54,020 bases of DNA. Source: Cyanobacteria bacterium SBLK (GTDB taxonomy: Bacteria > Cyanobacteriota > Cyanobacteriia > Cyanobacteriales > Spirulinaceae). Below the pieces are notes generated by a model. That model made no database searches. It saw nothing but the letters and a program-made list of their open reading frames with translations, and was not told the origin of the DNA. Location of the stretch: positions 1 through 54,020 of the forward strand of contig JAGHZQ010000027.1 of NCBI GenBank assembly GCA_017746715.1, read 5' to 3'. Shown here one piece after another: positions 41,510 to 50,900 of the stretch (within the stretch, counting starts at the first letter, position 1; each line of letters opens with the position of its first letter). The translations under genes and the position numbers were made by a program.

Positions 41510-42295
41510 GTGGACGCTTTAACCTATACTCATGCTTGCACGCTTCAAGAAGACATTGAAGGCATTGAATACGACTTTAGCAGCGTTGAACTGTTCGATT
41601 GGTCTGTCATTCCCAATGCGAAATGGTTGGGTTTGCTCTCGATCGGGATCGTAACTGCTAGTTTGTTGAGTACCGCTCCCAGTGTGGCTCAAACTATGTC
41701 CGGAACTCGCTACGTTAGTACCCCAAATGGCGGTTGTCTCAATGCCCGTACCGGTCCGAGCATGACAGCAAGCGTTTATAGTTGCGTGACTGATAAAGCA
41801 GTGCTTGCCCCCGTTGTAGGAGAACAAGGGGATTGGTATAAGCTATCAACCGGACGATGGGTTTATAAGCCCTATACTGCCCTCACGACAAACAGTTTGA
41901 GTGCGGGAGGAACTCTGCGTCAGGTCAGTACCCCGAAAGGCGATTGTTTGAATGCCCGCACCGGACCCGGTACGAACTATAAAATCGATATGTGCGTGAG
42001 TAATGGGGCAACCCTGAAAACCGTTGTTGGCAATCGCGGCGATTGGTTGCAGCTATCGAGCGATCGCTGGGTTTACGGTCCTTATACGAAAGCAGCCGCA
42101 GGTGTTGGCGGCATCGCCTTAAAGCAAGGTTCGACGGGATCGGCAGTCCGTCAAGTTCAGCAAAAGTTAGGCATTACCGTTGATGGCGTATTTGGTGAAA
42201 AAACAGAAGCCGCCGTTAAAGCCTTCCAAACCAAAAATAACTTAACCGTCGATGGTATTGTCGGACCCGAAACGCGTAAAGCAATGGGACTGTAA
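41510..42295 (+). CDS. secreted protein with two SH3b domains and a peptidoglycan-binding domain
   Basis: 261 aa starting at the GTG at 41510 behind GAGGAGG. A ~35-residue acidic N-terminus precedes a hydrophobic signal or anchor (WLGLLSIGIVTASLLSTAPSVAQ). Two SH3b domains follow (about 68-125 and 138-195), each with a GGCLNARTGP or GDCLNARTGP start and a paired Cys. A PG_binding_1 domain ends the protein (about 205-261; QGSTGSAVRQVQQKLGITVDG and GIVGPETRKAMGL). It binds wall peptidoglycan; no catalytic domain is present. It stands alone. Confidence 0.88.
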   Translation: MDALTYTHACTLQEDIEGIEYDFSSVELFDWSVIPNAKWLGLLSIGIVTASLLSTAPSVAQTMSGTRYVSTPNGGCLNARTGPSMTASVYSCVTDKAVLAPVVGEQGDWYKLSTGRWVYKPYTALTTNSLSAGGTLRQVSTPKGDCLNARTGPGTNYKIDMCVSNGATLKTVVGNRGDWLQLSSDRWVYGPYTKAAAGVGGIALKQGSTGSAVRQVQQKLGITVDGVFGEKTEAAVKAFQTKNNLTVDGIVGPETRKAMGL

Positions 42296-42329
42296 ATCAG
42301 TCACCAGTTAACAGTCACCAGTTAGTCCA

Positions 42330-42373
42330 GTAAGGTGCGTTAGCGGAACAAAGTGGAGCATAACGCACCTTAC
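42330..42373. repeat. inverted repeat GTAAGGTGCGTTA / TAACGCACCTTAC
   Basis: A perfect 13-bp stem with an 18-nt loop, 10 bp before the monooxygenase ATG. This repeat type is widespread in cyanobacteria. It may block read-through or act in the 5' leader. Confidence 0.8.
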
Positions 42374-42383
42374 TTTTAAACTT

Positions 42384-43547
42384 ATGGATAATCTCAAAGT
42401 TATTATTATTGGTGCGGGAATTGGTGGTTTGACAGCGGGAATTGCCCTGCGTCAAGCAGGATATGAGGTCGAAATCCACGATAAAGCCAAAGAATTGCGT
42501 CCGGCGGGTGCAGGGATTTCCCTTTGGTCAAATGGGGTTAAGGTTCTCAACCGTTTGGGGTTGGGAGAAAAAATCGCCCGAATTGGCGGTCGAATGGATC
42601 GCATGGAATATCGCAGTCATATCGATGAATTGCTCAATCATATCAATCTAATACCTTTGGTGGAAAAGGTGGGACAGCGGCCTTATCCCGTTGCCCGTAC
42701 TGACTTGCAAAACTTGCTTTTAGAGGCTTTTGGACGGGAGAGCGTGCATTTGCATTCTCGCTGTATTGGAGTGGAGGAAAGCGATCGCACCGCTACGGCA
42801 ATTTTCGAAGGCGATCGCCGAGTTACGGGAGATCTCGTCATTGGGGCGGATGGCATTCATTCGGTAGTGCGGCGTTACGTGACGGGGAAAGAGATCTCTT
42901 TGCGTTATGCCGATTACGTGAACTGGAATGGCTTGGTAGAAGCCAACGCGGACTATACTCCAGAGAATAATTGGGTTATTTATGTCGGGGAAGGAAAACG
43001 CGCTTCCATGATGCCCGTTGGTGGCGATCGCTTTTACTTCTTTTTTGGCTGTCCCATGGCCAAAGGCAGCACCGTTAAGCCGGAAAATCGTCGGGAGGAA
43101 TTGGCGCAAATCTTTCAAGGTTGGACGACTCCCGTACAAAAACTCATTCAAAATCTCGATCCCCTGCAAACTAACCGCTTGGAAATTCACGACATCGATC
43201 CCCTCGATCGCCTTATTCAGGGTAGGGTGGTTTTACTGGGAGATTCTGCCCATGCAACAACTCCCACTTTAGGACAGGGAGGCTGTCAGGCAATGGAGGA
43301 TGCAGAAATCCTCGCTCGCTATCTTCAAACCACCAATATCGGCGTAGCAGATGCCCTCAAACGCTACGAAACTGCCCGCAAAGACCGCACGGCTAATTTA
43401 GTTTTAAAGGCACGCAAACGAACCGATACCATTTATGGGAAAAAACAAGAGATTACCCAACAATGGTACGACCAACTCAAACAGGAAAATCCTGAAGATG
43501 TCGTTAATGCCCTCGCGAAAATTATCTTAAGCGGTCCTTTAAATTAA
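42384..43547 (+). CDS. hpxO: FAD-dependent monooxygenase, urate hydroxylase (HpxO-like)
   Basis: 387 aa. FAD site GAGIGGLTAGIALRQAG at the N-terminus, the DG motif GADGIHSVVRR (about 155), and GDSAHATTPTLGQGGCQAMEDA (about 287-308), as in aromatic-hydroxylase-type flavoproteins. Closest by feel to HpxO, which turns urate into 5-hydroxyisourate with NAD(P)H and O2. The genes for the next two steps (HIU hydrolase and OHCU decarboxylase) follow on the same strand at 44185 and 44589, which supports this choice over other monooxygenases. Separated from them by a GNAT gene on the opposite strand. Confidence 0.82.
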   Translation: MDNLKVIIIGAGIGGLTAGIALRQAGYEVEIHDKAKELRPAGAGISLWSNGVKVLNRLGLGEKIARIGGRMDRMEYRSHIDELLNHINLIPLVEKVGQRPYPVARTDLQNLLLEAFGRESVHLHSRCIGVEESDRTATAIFEGDRRVTGDLVIGADGIHSVVRRYVTGKEISLRYADYVNWNGLVEANADYTPENNWVIYVGEGKRASMMPVGGDRFYFFFGCPMAKGSTVKPENRREELAQIFQGWTTPVQKLIQNLDPLQTNRLEIHDIDPLDRLIQGRVVLLGDSAHATTPTLGQGGCQAMEDAEILARYLQTTNIGVADALKRYETARKDRTANLVLKARKRTDTIYGKKQEITQQWYDQLKQENPEDVVNALAKIILSGPLN

Positions 43548-43548
43548 A

Positions 43549-44085
43549 TTAATCTTCTCGCCAATATTTCGGATCGTTGAGGGCATCCGCACAAATTACC
43601 TTACCTGAAAAAGAGGCGATCGCTCCCCCACTAAGTTCGCGCACCATCCAACCATCGGGATATTCTTCTGGCGTGGGATATGGGGGTTCAAAACCAAGCG
43701 GGCTGGCGGGTTGGAAGCCGTGGCGAGTATAGTAGGCGGGATATCCTGCGAGAAAGACCAACTCGACTCCCGATCGCGACAAAAGTTCTGCACCTGTTTC
43801 AATCAGTTTGCCGCCAATGCCTTGATTTTGTGCCTCTGGAATAACGGCAAGCGGGGCTAAAATGGCGATCTCGAGATGGGGGGCTGTCGTCAAATGCGCT
43901 GCCGTAAATAGAACGTGTCCTACAGGGCGATCGTTTTGAAATGCAAGGAGAGATAATAAGGGGTTAGCACTGGGATCGTTTAAAAGATTTCTCACCAATT
44001 CTGCTTCCTCTTCTTCTCCAAATGCGGCTCTCTCGACAAATAAAGCATCCTCGAGTTCTGAATCTAAAGCCTCTCGTATTTCCAT
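43549..44085 (-). CDS. GNAT family N-acetyltransferase
   Basis: 178 aa from the ATG at 44085, with GAGGAAAT upstream (the longer frame starts inside this ribosome binding site). YhbS-like acetyltransferase: EIREALDSELEDALFVERAAFG, GHVLFTAAHL, LAPLAVIPEAQNQGIGGKLIETG with the acetyl-CoA loop QNQGIG, then FLAGYPAYYTRHGFQPASP. The substrate is unknown. Opposite in strand to the urate genes around it and ends 1 bp from the monooxygenase stop, so it is likely an independent insertion between them. Confidence 0.88.
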   Translation of the reverse strand: MEIREALDSELEDALFVERAAFGEEEEAELVRNLLNDPSANPLLSLLAFQNDRPVGHVLFTAAHLTTAPHLEIAILAPLAVIPEAQNQGIGGKLIETGAELLSRSGVELVFLAGYPAYYTRHGFQPASPLGFEPPYPTPEEYPDGWMVRELSGGAIASFSGKVICADALNDPKYWRED

Positions 44086-44184
44086 TAATTTCCTCATTTC
44101 TAAATTATCGATCGAGAATGCGATCGTTTCTCATAATGCTATCATCGGATCGATTCAAAAAAATCTCTGTTCTCCTCATTAGTT

Positions 44185-44544
44185 ATGGGAAAATTAACAA
44201 CTCACGTTCTCGACACGGCGCAAGGCTGTCCGGCTGCGGGAATGGCGCTCGCATTATGGCAGATCGATCGCAAGACGAAGAAAAAAACTTTATTAAAACA
44301 AGTTAAAACCAACTCCGACGGACGCACGGACGCGCCATTATTAGTTAATGAAGCCTTGAAAGTTGGAGTTTATGAGTTAGTCTTTGAAGTTGCTGCTTAT
44401 TTTGAAAATAAAGGGTTAGAAATGCCCGATCCTCCCTTTTTAGATTTCGTTCCCATTCGCTTTGGAATTAGCGATCGCAATGTCCATTATCACATTCCGC
44501 TATTAACTTCGCCTTGGTCGTACAGTACCTATCGAGGAAGCTAA
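44185..44544 (+). CDS. uraH: 5-hydroxyisourate hydrolase (HIUase)
   Basis: 119 aa, full length. Transthyretin-like fold: it begins [20 protein letters not shown] (catalytic His in THVLD), has [11 protein letters not shown] (catalytic Arg), [19 protein letters not shown] (second catalytic His), and ends with the signature tetrapeptide YRGS. It hydrolyses 5-hydroxyisourate, the HpxO product, to OHCU. It is followed 44 bp later by uraD. Confidence 0.95.
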   Translation: MGKLTTHVLDTAQGCPAAGMALALWQIDRKTKKKTLLKQVKTNSDGRTDAPLLVNEALKVGVYELVFEVAAYFENKGLEMPDPPFLDFVPIRFGISDRNVHYHIPLLTSPWSYSTYRGS

Positions 44545-44588
44545 TAATCAGTTATCAGTTATAGACCAATAACCAATAACCAAGAACA

Positions 44589-45089
44589 TTGCTTTATTCC
44601 ATCTCAACGCTTAATCAAATGTCTCAAGATGACTTTACTATCGCTTTGGGTGAAATCTTTGAAAAAACGCCTTCTATCGCTCGAAACACTTGGAATAGTC
44701 GTCCTTTTCTCGATCTTAAAAATCTCCATCAAAAAATGGTGTTTGTGATGAATGAATTAAACCAAGAAGAACAACTGGAGTTACTGCGATCTCATCCAGA
44801 TTTAGGCAGCAAAGCGAAAATGGCAGAAGCCTCTGTACGAGAACAAAAAGGTGTAGGTTTAGATTGCCTCTCACCAGAAGAATTTCAACAATTTCGCGCC
44901 CTCAATCAAGCCTATCGAGAAAAATTTGGCTTTCCCTTTATTATCGCTGTTAAAAATCATACAAAAACGAGCATCCTCGAAGCCTTCGATTGCAGATTGA
45001 ATAATGAGTGGCAAATCGAAAAACAACAGGCTTTAAAAGAAATCGCCGACATCGCCTGCTTTCGCCTGCAAAATATTATCAAAGAATAA
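44589..45089 (+). CDS. uraD: 2-oxo-4-hydroxy-4-carboxy-5-ureidoimidazoline (OHCU) decarboxylase
   Basis: 166 aa with a TTG start at 44589, chosen because YSISTLNQMSQDDF is the conserved N-terminus; an ATG ten codons later would remove it. All-helical decarboxylase: LRSHPDLGSKAKM with the catalytic His in SHPDLG, SVREQKGVGLDCLSPEE, FGFPFIIAVKNHTKTSIL. It makes (S)-allantoin from OHCU, the last step from urate. No allantoinase is in the window. Confidence 0.93.
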   Translation: MLYSISTLNQMSQDDFTIALGEIFEKTPSIARNTWNSRPFLDLKNLHQKMVFVMNELNQEEQLELLRSHPDLGSKAKMAEASVREQKGVGLDCLSPEEFQQFRALNQAYREKFGFPFIIAVKNHTKTSILEAFDCRLNNEWQIEKQQALKEIADIACFRLQNIIKE

Positions 45090-45201
45090 CAAATATTGTC
45101 TTTAATTTCAAGCCTATTAGATGATATACTACAGGGATGATAAATAATCAAGGGTGCATTCGGACGGAATCCAGCCATACTGCTAGTTAGTTGCCAAGTT
45201 A

Positions 45202-46992
45202 ATGACCAAAGCCACAGTTCTTCGCGATCGCACGGTTACGACAACCACCCCAACTCTATCCTATGGCGTTGCCATGCCAGAACCGCAAAACCACCTGTTT
45301 GAGGTGACGATGCACGTCGAAAATTGGCAAAGCGAACTGCTAAATCTGCAAATGCCCGTTTGGACTCCGGGGTCTTATTTGGTACGCGAGTACTCGCGCC
45401 ACGTTCAAGATTTTAGCGCAATGATGGGTGATGAAACCATAGCCAATGAGAAACAAGCACTTCACGCCCGCAAATTAGAGAAGAACCTCTGGCAGATCGA
45501 TACTCGAGATACTACGAACGTAATGGTATGCTATCGCGTCTATGCCAACGAACTGACCGTGCGAACCAACCATCTCGATCGCACTCACGGCTATTTTAAT
45601 GGGGCTGCGCTCTTTTTCTTCATTCCCGATTGGGAAATTCTGTCCTGTCAAATTGCGATCGATCTGTCTCATTCCGATTGGCACGTTACCACCAGCTTGC
45701 CGGGAGTTGCAGGGAAAAAAAATACCTTTGTTGCCGAGAGTTTTGATGTTTTAGTCGATAGTCCCTTCGAGATCGGCAGCCACGAAATTTACGATTTTGA
45801 GGCACTGGGCAAACCCCATCAATGGGCAATTTGGGGAAAAGGAAATATACAGCACGATCGCTTGATTGAAGATACGAAAAAAATTATTAAAACCGAAGCT
45901 AAAATCTATGGAGATTTACCCTATAACGAGTATATTTTTATATTACATTTAAACAACGATGGTTTTGGGGGATTAGAACATAAAGCCTGTTGTTCTTTGA
46001 TTTACGATCGCTTCGGATTTCGCAACAAAGATCGCTACAATCGTTTTATTCAGCTCGTCGCCCATGAATTTTTCCATCTTTGGAATGTCAAGCGAATTCG
46101 CCCGCAAGCTTTAGAAACTTTTGATTATACGCGAGAAAATTATACCACTTCCCTTTGGTTTTGCGAAGGGGCAACCAGTTATTACGATACTATTCTCCCC
46201 CTTTGGGCTGGAGTCTACGATCGCAAGGCTTTTTTTGAAACTATTAACAAAGATATTTCGCGCTATTTGCAAACTCCCGGGCGCAAGGTTCAACCCTTGG
46301 GCGAATCGAGTTTTGATGCTTGGATTAAACTGTACCGACGGCATCCCAACAGCGATAACTCGCAAATTTCCTATTATTTAAAAGGCGAGATGGTCTCTCT
46401 TTTACTCGATCTCTTCTTACGTCGGAAATTTAAAAACGAGCGATCGCTCAACGATATTATGCGATTGCTCTGGGAGAAGTTTGGCAAAGCAGAAATCGGT
46501 TATACTCCCCAACAATTGCAAGAGGCGATTGAATCCATTGCTGAAGAAGATTTAGACGACTTTTTTCGCAAATATTTACACGGAACGGGGAAATTACCGT
46601 TTAATGAATACCTTCTTCCCTTTGGTTTGAAAATTGAAGGCGTGCGAGATAAAAATCCTTACCCCTATTTGGGTATAAAAACAGTGACAGAAGAACAAAA
46701 AACGAAAGTTCAATTTGTTTGGTCTGAGTCTCCCGCTGCAAAAGCGGGGATTGATATCGGCGACGAACTCCTCGCTATTGATGGGGTGCGAGTCACTCAC
46801 GATAACTTAAACGAACGCTTGCGAGATTATCAAGGCGGAGAGGCGATCGCGGTAACGGTATTTCATCAAGAAGTCTTGCAAACTCACGAAGTGAAACTAG
46901 GCGATCCCCAACCCACTCGCTATCAAATCGTGCAAGTTTCTGCCTCCACTTCTTCGCAAAAAGAACTGTTAGAGGGTTGGCTCACAGGTTAA
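45202..46992 (+). CDS. M61 family metallopeptidase with PDZ domain
   Basis: 596 aa. N-terminal beta domain (~1-170), a thermolysin-like catalytic domain with zinc motif VAHEFFHLWNVKRIRP (HExxH near residue 290) and the downstream Glu in LWFCEGATSYYD, and a C-terminal PDZ domain (about 495-560; WSESPAAKAGIDIGDELLAIDG). M61 enzymes are glycyl aminopeptidases. No signal peptide is evident, so it is probably cytoplasmic. The upstream spacer (45090-45201) holds a weak promoter-like GATATACT. It is a single gene. Confidence 0.92.
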   Translation: MTKATVLRDRTVTTTTPTLSYGVAMPEPQNHLFEVTMHVENWQSELLNLQMPVWTPGSYLVREYSRHVQDFSAMMGDETIANEKQALHARKLEKNLWQIDTRDTTNVMVCYRVYANELTVRTNHLDRTHGYFNGAALFFFIPDWEILSCQIAIDLSHSDWHVTTSLPGVAGKKNTFVAESFDVLVDSPFEIGSHEIYDFEALGKPHQWAIWGKGNIQHDRLIEDTKKIIKTEAKIYGDLPYNEYIFILHLNNDGFGGLEHKACCSLIYDRFGFRNKDRYNRFIQLVAHEFFHLWNVKRIRPQALETFDYTRENYTTSLWFCEGATSYYDTILPLWAGVYDRKAFFETINKDISRYLQTPGRKVQPLGESSFDAWIKLYRRHPNSDNSQISYYLKGEMVSLLLDLFLRRKFKNERSLNDIMRLLWEKFGKAEIGYTPQQLQEAIESIAEEDLDDFFRKYLHGTGKLPFNEYLLPFGLKIEGVRDKNPYPYLGIKTVTEEQKTKVQFVWSESPAAKAGIDIGDELLAIDGVRVTHDNLNERLRDYQGGEAIAVTVFHQEVLQTHEVKLGDPQPTRYQIVQVSASTSSQKELLEGWLTG

Positions 46993-47067
46993 CAAAAAAT
47001 ATCGATAGAGGCGATCGCATTACCTGTTGCTATAATACAATTATTCTAAACCGTATTTTTTGCGGCC

Positions 47068-47886
47068 ATGACTTTTACTGAAACCTTTACGCCTCTTCCC
47101 GACCATACTCAGCTTCCTTGCGAGGATGGCAGTTTTGTGAAAAATTTTCAAGAGCACCCTCAAAGTATTCTTTTGACCGATTCCATCATCCCCGTTCTCG
47201 ATCGCCTTCATCCCGACAGACAGTATTGCATCGGACAAGATAGCGGAATTTACTGGCGCAGAACCGATCCCCCCCTTAAAGGTGCAGAAGCTCCAGATTG
47301 GTTTTACGTTCCCAATGTTCCCCCCACTTTAGACGGTCAAATGCGGCGTTCTTATGTTCTCTGGCAAGAAGTTATTCCGCCGCAAATCGTCTTGGAGTTT
47401 GTTTCTGGAAATGGAGAAGAAGAGCGAGATCGTACCCCTTGGGAGGGGAAATTTTGGGTCTACGAGACTGTGATTCGCCCTGCCTATTATGGGATTTATG
47501 AAGTTCGACGGGGACGAGTTGAAGTGTATCAACTACTGAGGGGACGTTATGAAGCGATCGCCCCCAACGAACGCGATCGCTTTCCCATAGACGATTTAGG
47601 CGTCGAATTGGGTCTTTGGCGAGGAAGATATCAAAATGTAGAGTTACCGTGGTTGCGCTGGTGGGATAGGGAGGGTAATTTATTGCTGACGGGAGAAGAA
47701 AGAGCCGAGCAAGAACGCCAAAGAGCCGAGCAAGAACGCCAAAGAGCCGAGCAAGAACGCCAAAGAGCCGATCTCGCCGAAGTGGAATTACAACAAGAAC
47801 GTCAAGAGAAAGAACGCGCTACCTCAGAGTTAGAACGGTTGCGCGAGCTCCTCAAAACAGCCAACATCGATCCGGATAATTTTTAA
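47068..47886 (+). CDS. Uma2 family endonuclease (DUF820) with coiled-coil tail
   Basis: 272 aa. PD-(D/E)XK fold of the cyanobacterial Uma2 group: DRQYCIGQDSGIYWRR, GAEAPDWFYVPNVPPTL, VIPPQIVLEFVSGNGEEERD and VYETVIRPAYYGIYE, with the Asp in PDWFY and the Glu in VLEF as probable active-site residues. The C-terminal ~60 residues are a coiled coil with three exact RAEQERQ heptads. Uma2 genes are highly multiplied in cyanobacteria and their role is not settled. It converges on the CHAT gene. Confidence 0.88.
   Translation: MTFTETFTPLPDHTQLPCEDGSFVKNFQEHPQSILLTDSIIPVLDRLHPDRQYCIGQDSGIYWRRTDPPLKGAEAPDWFYVPNVPPTLDGQMRRSYVLWQEVIPPQIVLEFVSGNGEEERDRTPWEGKFWVYETVIRPAYYGIYEVRRGRVEVYQLLRGRYEAIAPNERDRFPIDDLGVELGLWRGRYQNVELPWLRWWDREGNLLLTGEERAEQERQRAEQERQRAEQERQRADLAEVELQQERQEKERATSELERLRELLKTANIDPDNF
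47701..47763 (+). repeat. three tandem 21-bp units encoding RAEQERQ
   Basis: Three exact copies of a 21-bp unit starting AGAGCCGAGC in the coiled-coil end of the Uma2 gene. Each adds one heptad. Confidence 0.95.
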
Positions 47887-47897
47887 TGCGCGATAAG

Positions 47898-47913
47898 ACA
47901 AGGCATGCCTTGT
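47898..47913. repeat. palindrome ACAAGGCATGCCTTGT
   Basis: A perfect 16-bp palindrome between the convergent Uma2 and CHAT genes, the same core as 14253-14278 with a shorter stem. Possible bidirectional terminator. Confidence 0.7.
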
Positions 47914-47915
47914 TT

Positions 47916-50900
47916 CTACCAAGGCGTGCCAATTAAAGTAAACGGACTCCAGAAATAAGGATGGCTTAGATCGTTTCCTCCCGTTAGGGCTTGTTCTAAA
48001 GCGATCGCTCCCCGCGTAGTAATGATTTCTCCCTCTCCCAATCGCGTTTCCCCCCGGATCATCGACAGTTGCGATCGCCGCAACGCCTCCGCTTTAATTG
48101 GTGCCTCTTTCAACTGTTCGTAAAAGGTCGTCATCAATCCCAAAGTTCCCGAATCGCTCACTTGCCACAGGCTTCCCAAGGCCGATTTTACCCCTGCCAT
48201 CACCGCCAACCCCGCAAATCCCAACTCTGCCCGCACGTCTCCCAACGCCGTTTCGCAAGCACTCAATACCAGCAATTCTACCGGCGGATCGTGCAGTCCC
48301 AATTCTCGAATTTGACTCAAGGGCAGTTTTCCCGCACCCAAATAGATAAAGGAATCATCCGGACTTCCCGACTCGAATTTTCCGTGAGTCGCCAAGTGAA
48401 TCATGCGAAACGGAGTCTGCTGGCGCGCTTCTACCAGCTTTTCGGCGGTAAAATCTTCGTTTAAATAAGAATCTCCGTTCCAGAGTTGATTGGTGAGTAA
48501 ATCCACTTCGGCTCCGGCGGCGGGTAAAGGATTTTGGTCGTCAAAGGTTTCCGCCCCCATGGCCAAGAGACTCATCCCTCGCACGTCGGCATAACTGAGG
48601 TCGGTCAACGCCATGCTGGGCATTAAACTGAGACTGTAGCGTTCCACGAGAAATTTTTCCCCATCGTGGAGAGCGGCAACGGGAAGCGATCGCAATCCTG
48701 CATCGAGGAGAAAAGTGAGGTGATGAATTTCCAGGTTTTCCAGATCTTCGGCAATAGGTGCGATGAGCCATTCATAGAGTTTTTGGGAGGGGCGGAGGAA
48801 GGAGGTGGGACGGCGGGTATTGATGGCAGCATTGCGGAAGCGATCGCTCACCCGGAGTGCTAATTCCCGATTGACGGGGACGGGACGAATGATGGGGTCT
48901 GCTCCCGGAGGAACGAGCATGAGGAAAAGGCGATCGTTCCCAGATTCTTCAGTATTAGTAGTGGAGTTGCCCACGGGAGGGAGAAAAATAACATAAAGGA
49001 GAGCGGGTTTGACTCCCGTAGCGCGGTAAACTTCTTCGAGACTGGCTTGAGCGCGAGCGAGGTTGAGTTCGTCTTCGCCGCCGTCTCCGCCAGAAGAGGA
49101 ATTGCTGCTGCTACTTCCCGAGCCTTTGTTCGCTGCATTATTAAAACTCGTGCCATTGCGACTCGAAGAATTGGTTTTGTTTCCTGATGTTTCCCCGGCA
49201 TCGGTACTCGAAGACGTAACGCTAGAACTGGTATTGGTTGTTGACGAACTCGCACCTCCCGTGGAAGTCGAACCGGTGCTATTACTGGCGATCGCGCTTC
49301 CTGTAGAGACTGAACCGGTGCTATTACTGGCGATCGCGCTTCCTGTAGAGACTGAACCGGTGCTATTACTGGCGATCGCGCTTCCTGCCACACTGGAACT
49401 ATTGCCAGCAATCGCGCTGCTTCCCGAAGGAGAACTAAAATTACTGCCAGCGATCGCGCTACTGCCTGAAGATGCGAGTCCCGATGTTCCGCCTGTATTA
49501 TTCGCACCTCCTCCTCCTGGAGCAACCCCCGAGGAACTGCCACTGGCAAAATATTGTTGAAAACTATTAGAAAATTGCGCGTCAAATAAAGAAAAGGCTC
49601 GGGCTGGACTAATCGAATTTCCGCCTCCCCCGAGGGGATTGACCAAAGCAATAGACGGAGAAGGGATAGAAACTAAATCGACAGCATTGGGGAAATTGAT
49701 TGACGTTGGGGGTTGGGGGTTGGAGGTTGGGGGTTGGGGGTTGGGGGTTGTTGGTGTGGGTGTTGGTGCTGGTGTGGGTGTTGGCGTTGGTCTGGGTGTG
49801 TCAACGCTGATAATGGCAATATTACCTTCAATATGAGTGTAGAGATAAGACAAATTAGGAGTAAGGAGATAATCTCCCGTCGCGATCGCCCCTGGGATTC
49901 CGTTAGTATTAAAATTCCCGATTTCAAAGGGGGTAATACCATTGCCACCATGTCGGATGGTGATGCTTCCCCCTCCACTACCGCCAATAGTGGCAAGGGT
50001 TGCAGATTGACCGTTGTTATCGTTAAAGGTTGACGTGCCTCGGAAAAATTGACTGGTTGCAATCTCAATTTGTCCGCCTGCGGTCGTTCCTTGGGTATCG
50101 ATCCAACTCACTTGAATATCTTGGGAGGCATTGAAATTGACATTTCCCCCCGCTCCTGAAGGATTGCTCGTATCGATCGCTCCCGTTGTAATGCTACCAT
50201 TACTGCTCGTTGCCGTTACGGCGCGCCCGATATTGGTAATATTCCCTGTAGATATGTTTTGAGCGGCTTGTAACTCTATCGTTGCATTGTCGCTTCCGGT
50301 GAGGTCTCCGGCGAAAATCGACCCGCTTCCCGAGGGCGATCGCACCAATACCGGATCGCTAAAATTAATATTATTGGCCAGAGAAATACTGCCGCTACCA
50401 TTGGATGCACCGATAATCATTTGAGAAAATCCATCTTGCAGAAAACCCAGATCCGCGGCAGTCAGATCGAGAATGCTCGTACTGCCGCTATCGGTTGTCC
50501 CGACTAAAATCCCTTGAGTGGGATCGAGAGGTTGCAGGGTTAAAATTCCCGTTCCGACAACCGTGTTATTGAGATCGATTTCGTTGCCGGTGAAGGTCAG
50601 ATTTCCCGTTCCCACCGCGATCGCTCCGGCATTCACGATATTGCCAATCAGGGTAATATCATTATTGTTCGCACTGAGGGTAAATCCGGTTGTATCCACC
50701 GTTCCCGAGGGACTTTGCAGCGTAACGGAATCGTTAAAAGTGACATTATTGGCAAGGGAAATCGTCCCGCTACCGTCAGAGCGCCCGATAGTCATGGAAT
50801 TAAAACCATCTTGAATCCGACCCAGTTCGGTATTGTTGAGAAAGGTTGCGCTCGAACCGCCACTTCCACCAACAGTGAGATTGAGAGTCGGATCTACGGG

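Noticed and set aside
49272..49387. Regular repeats that could suggest a CRISPR array
   Set aside because: Units are directly adjacent without spacers and lie in a coding frame. No CRISPR array or cas gene is present in the window.
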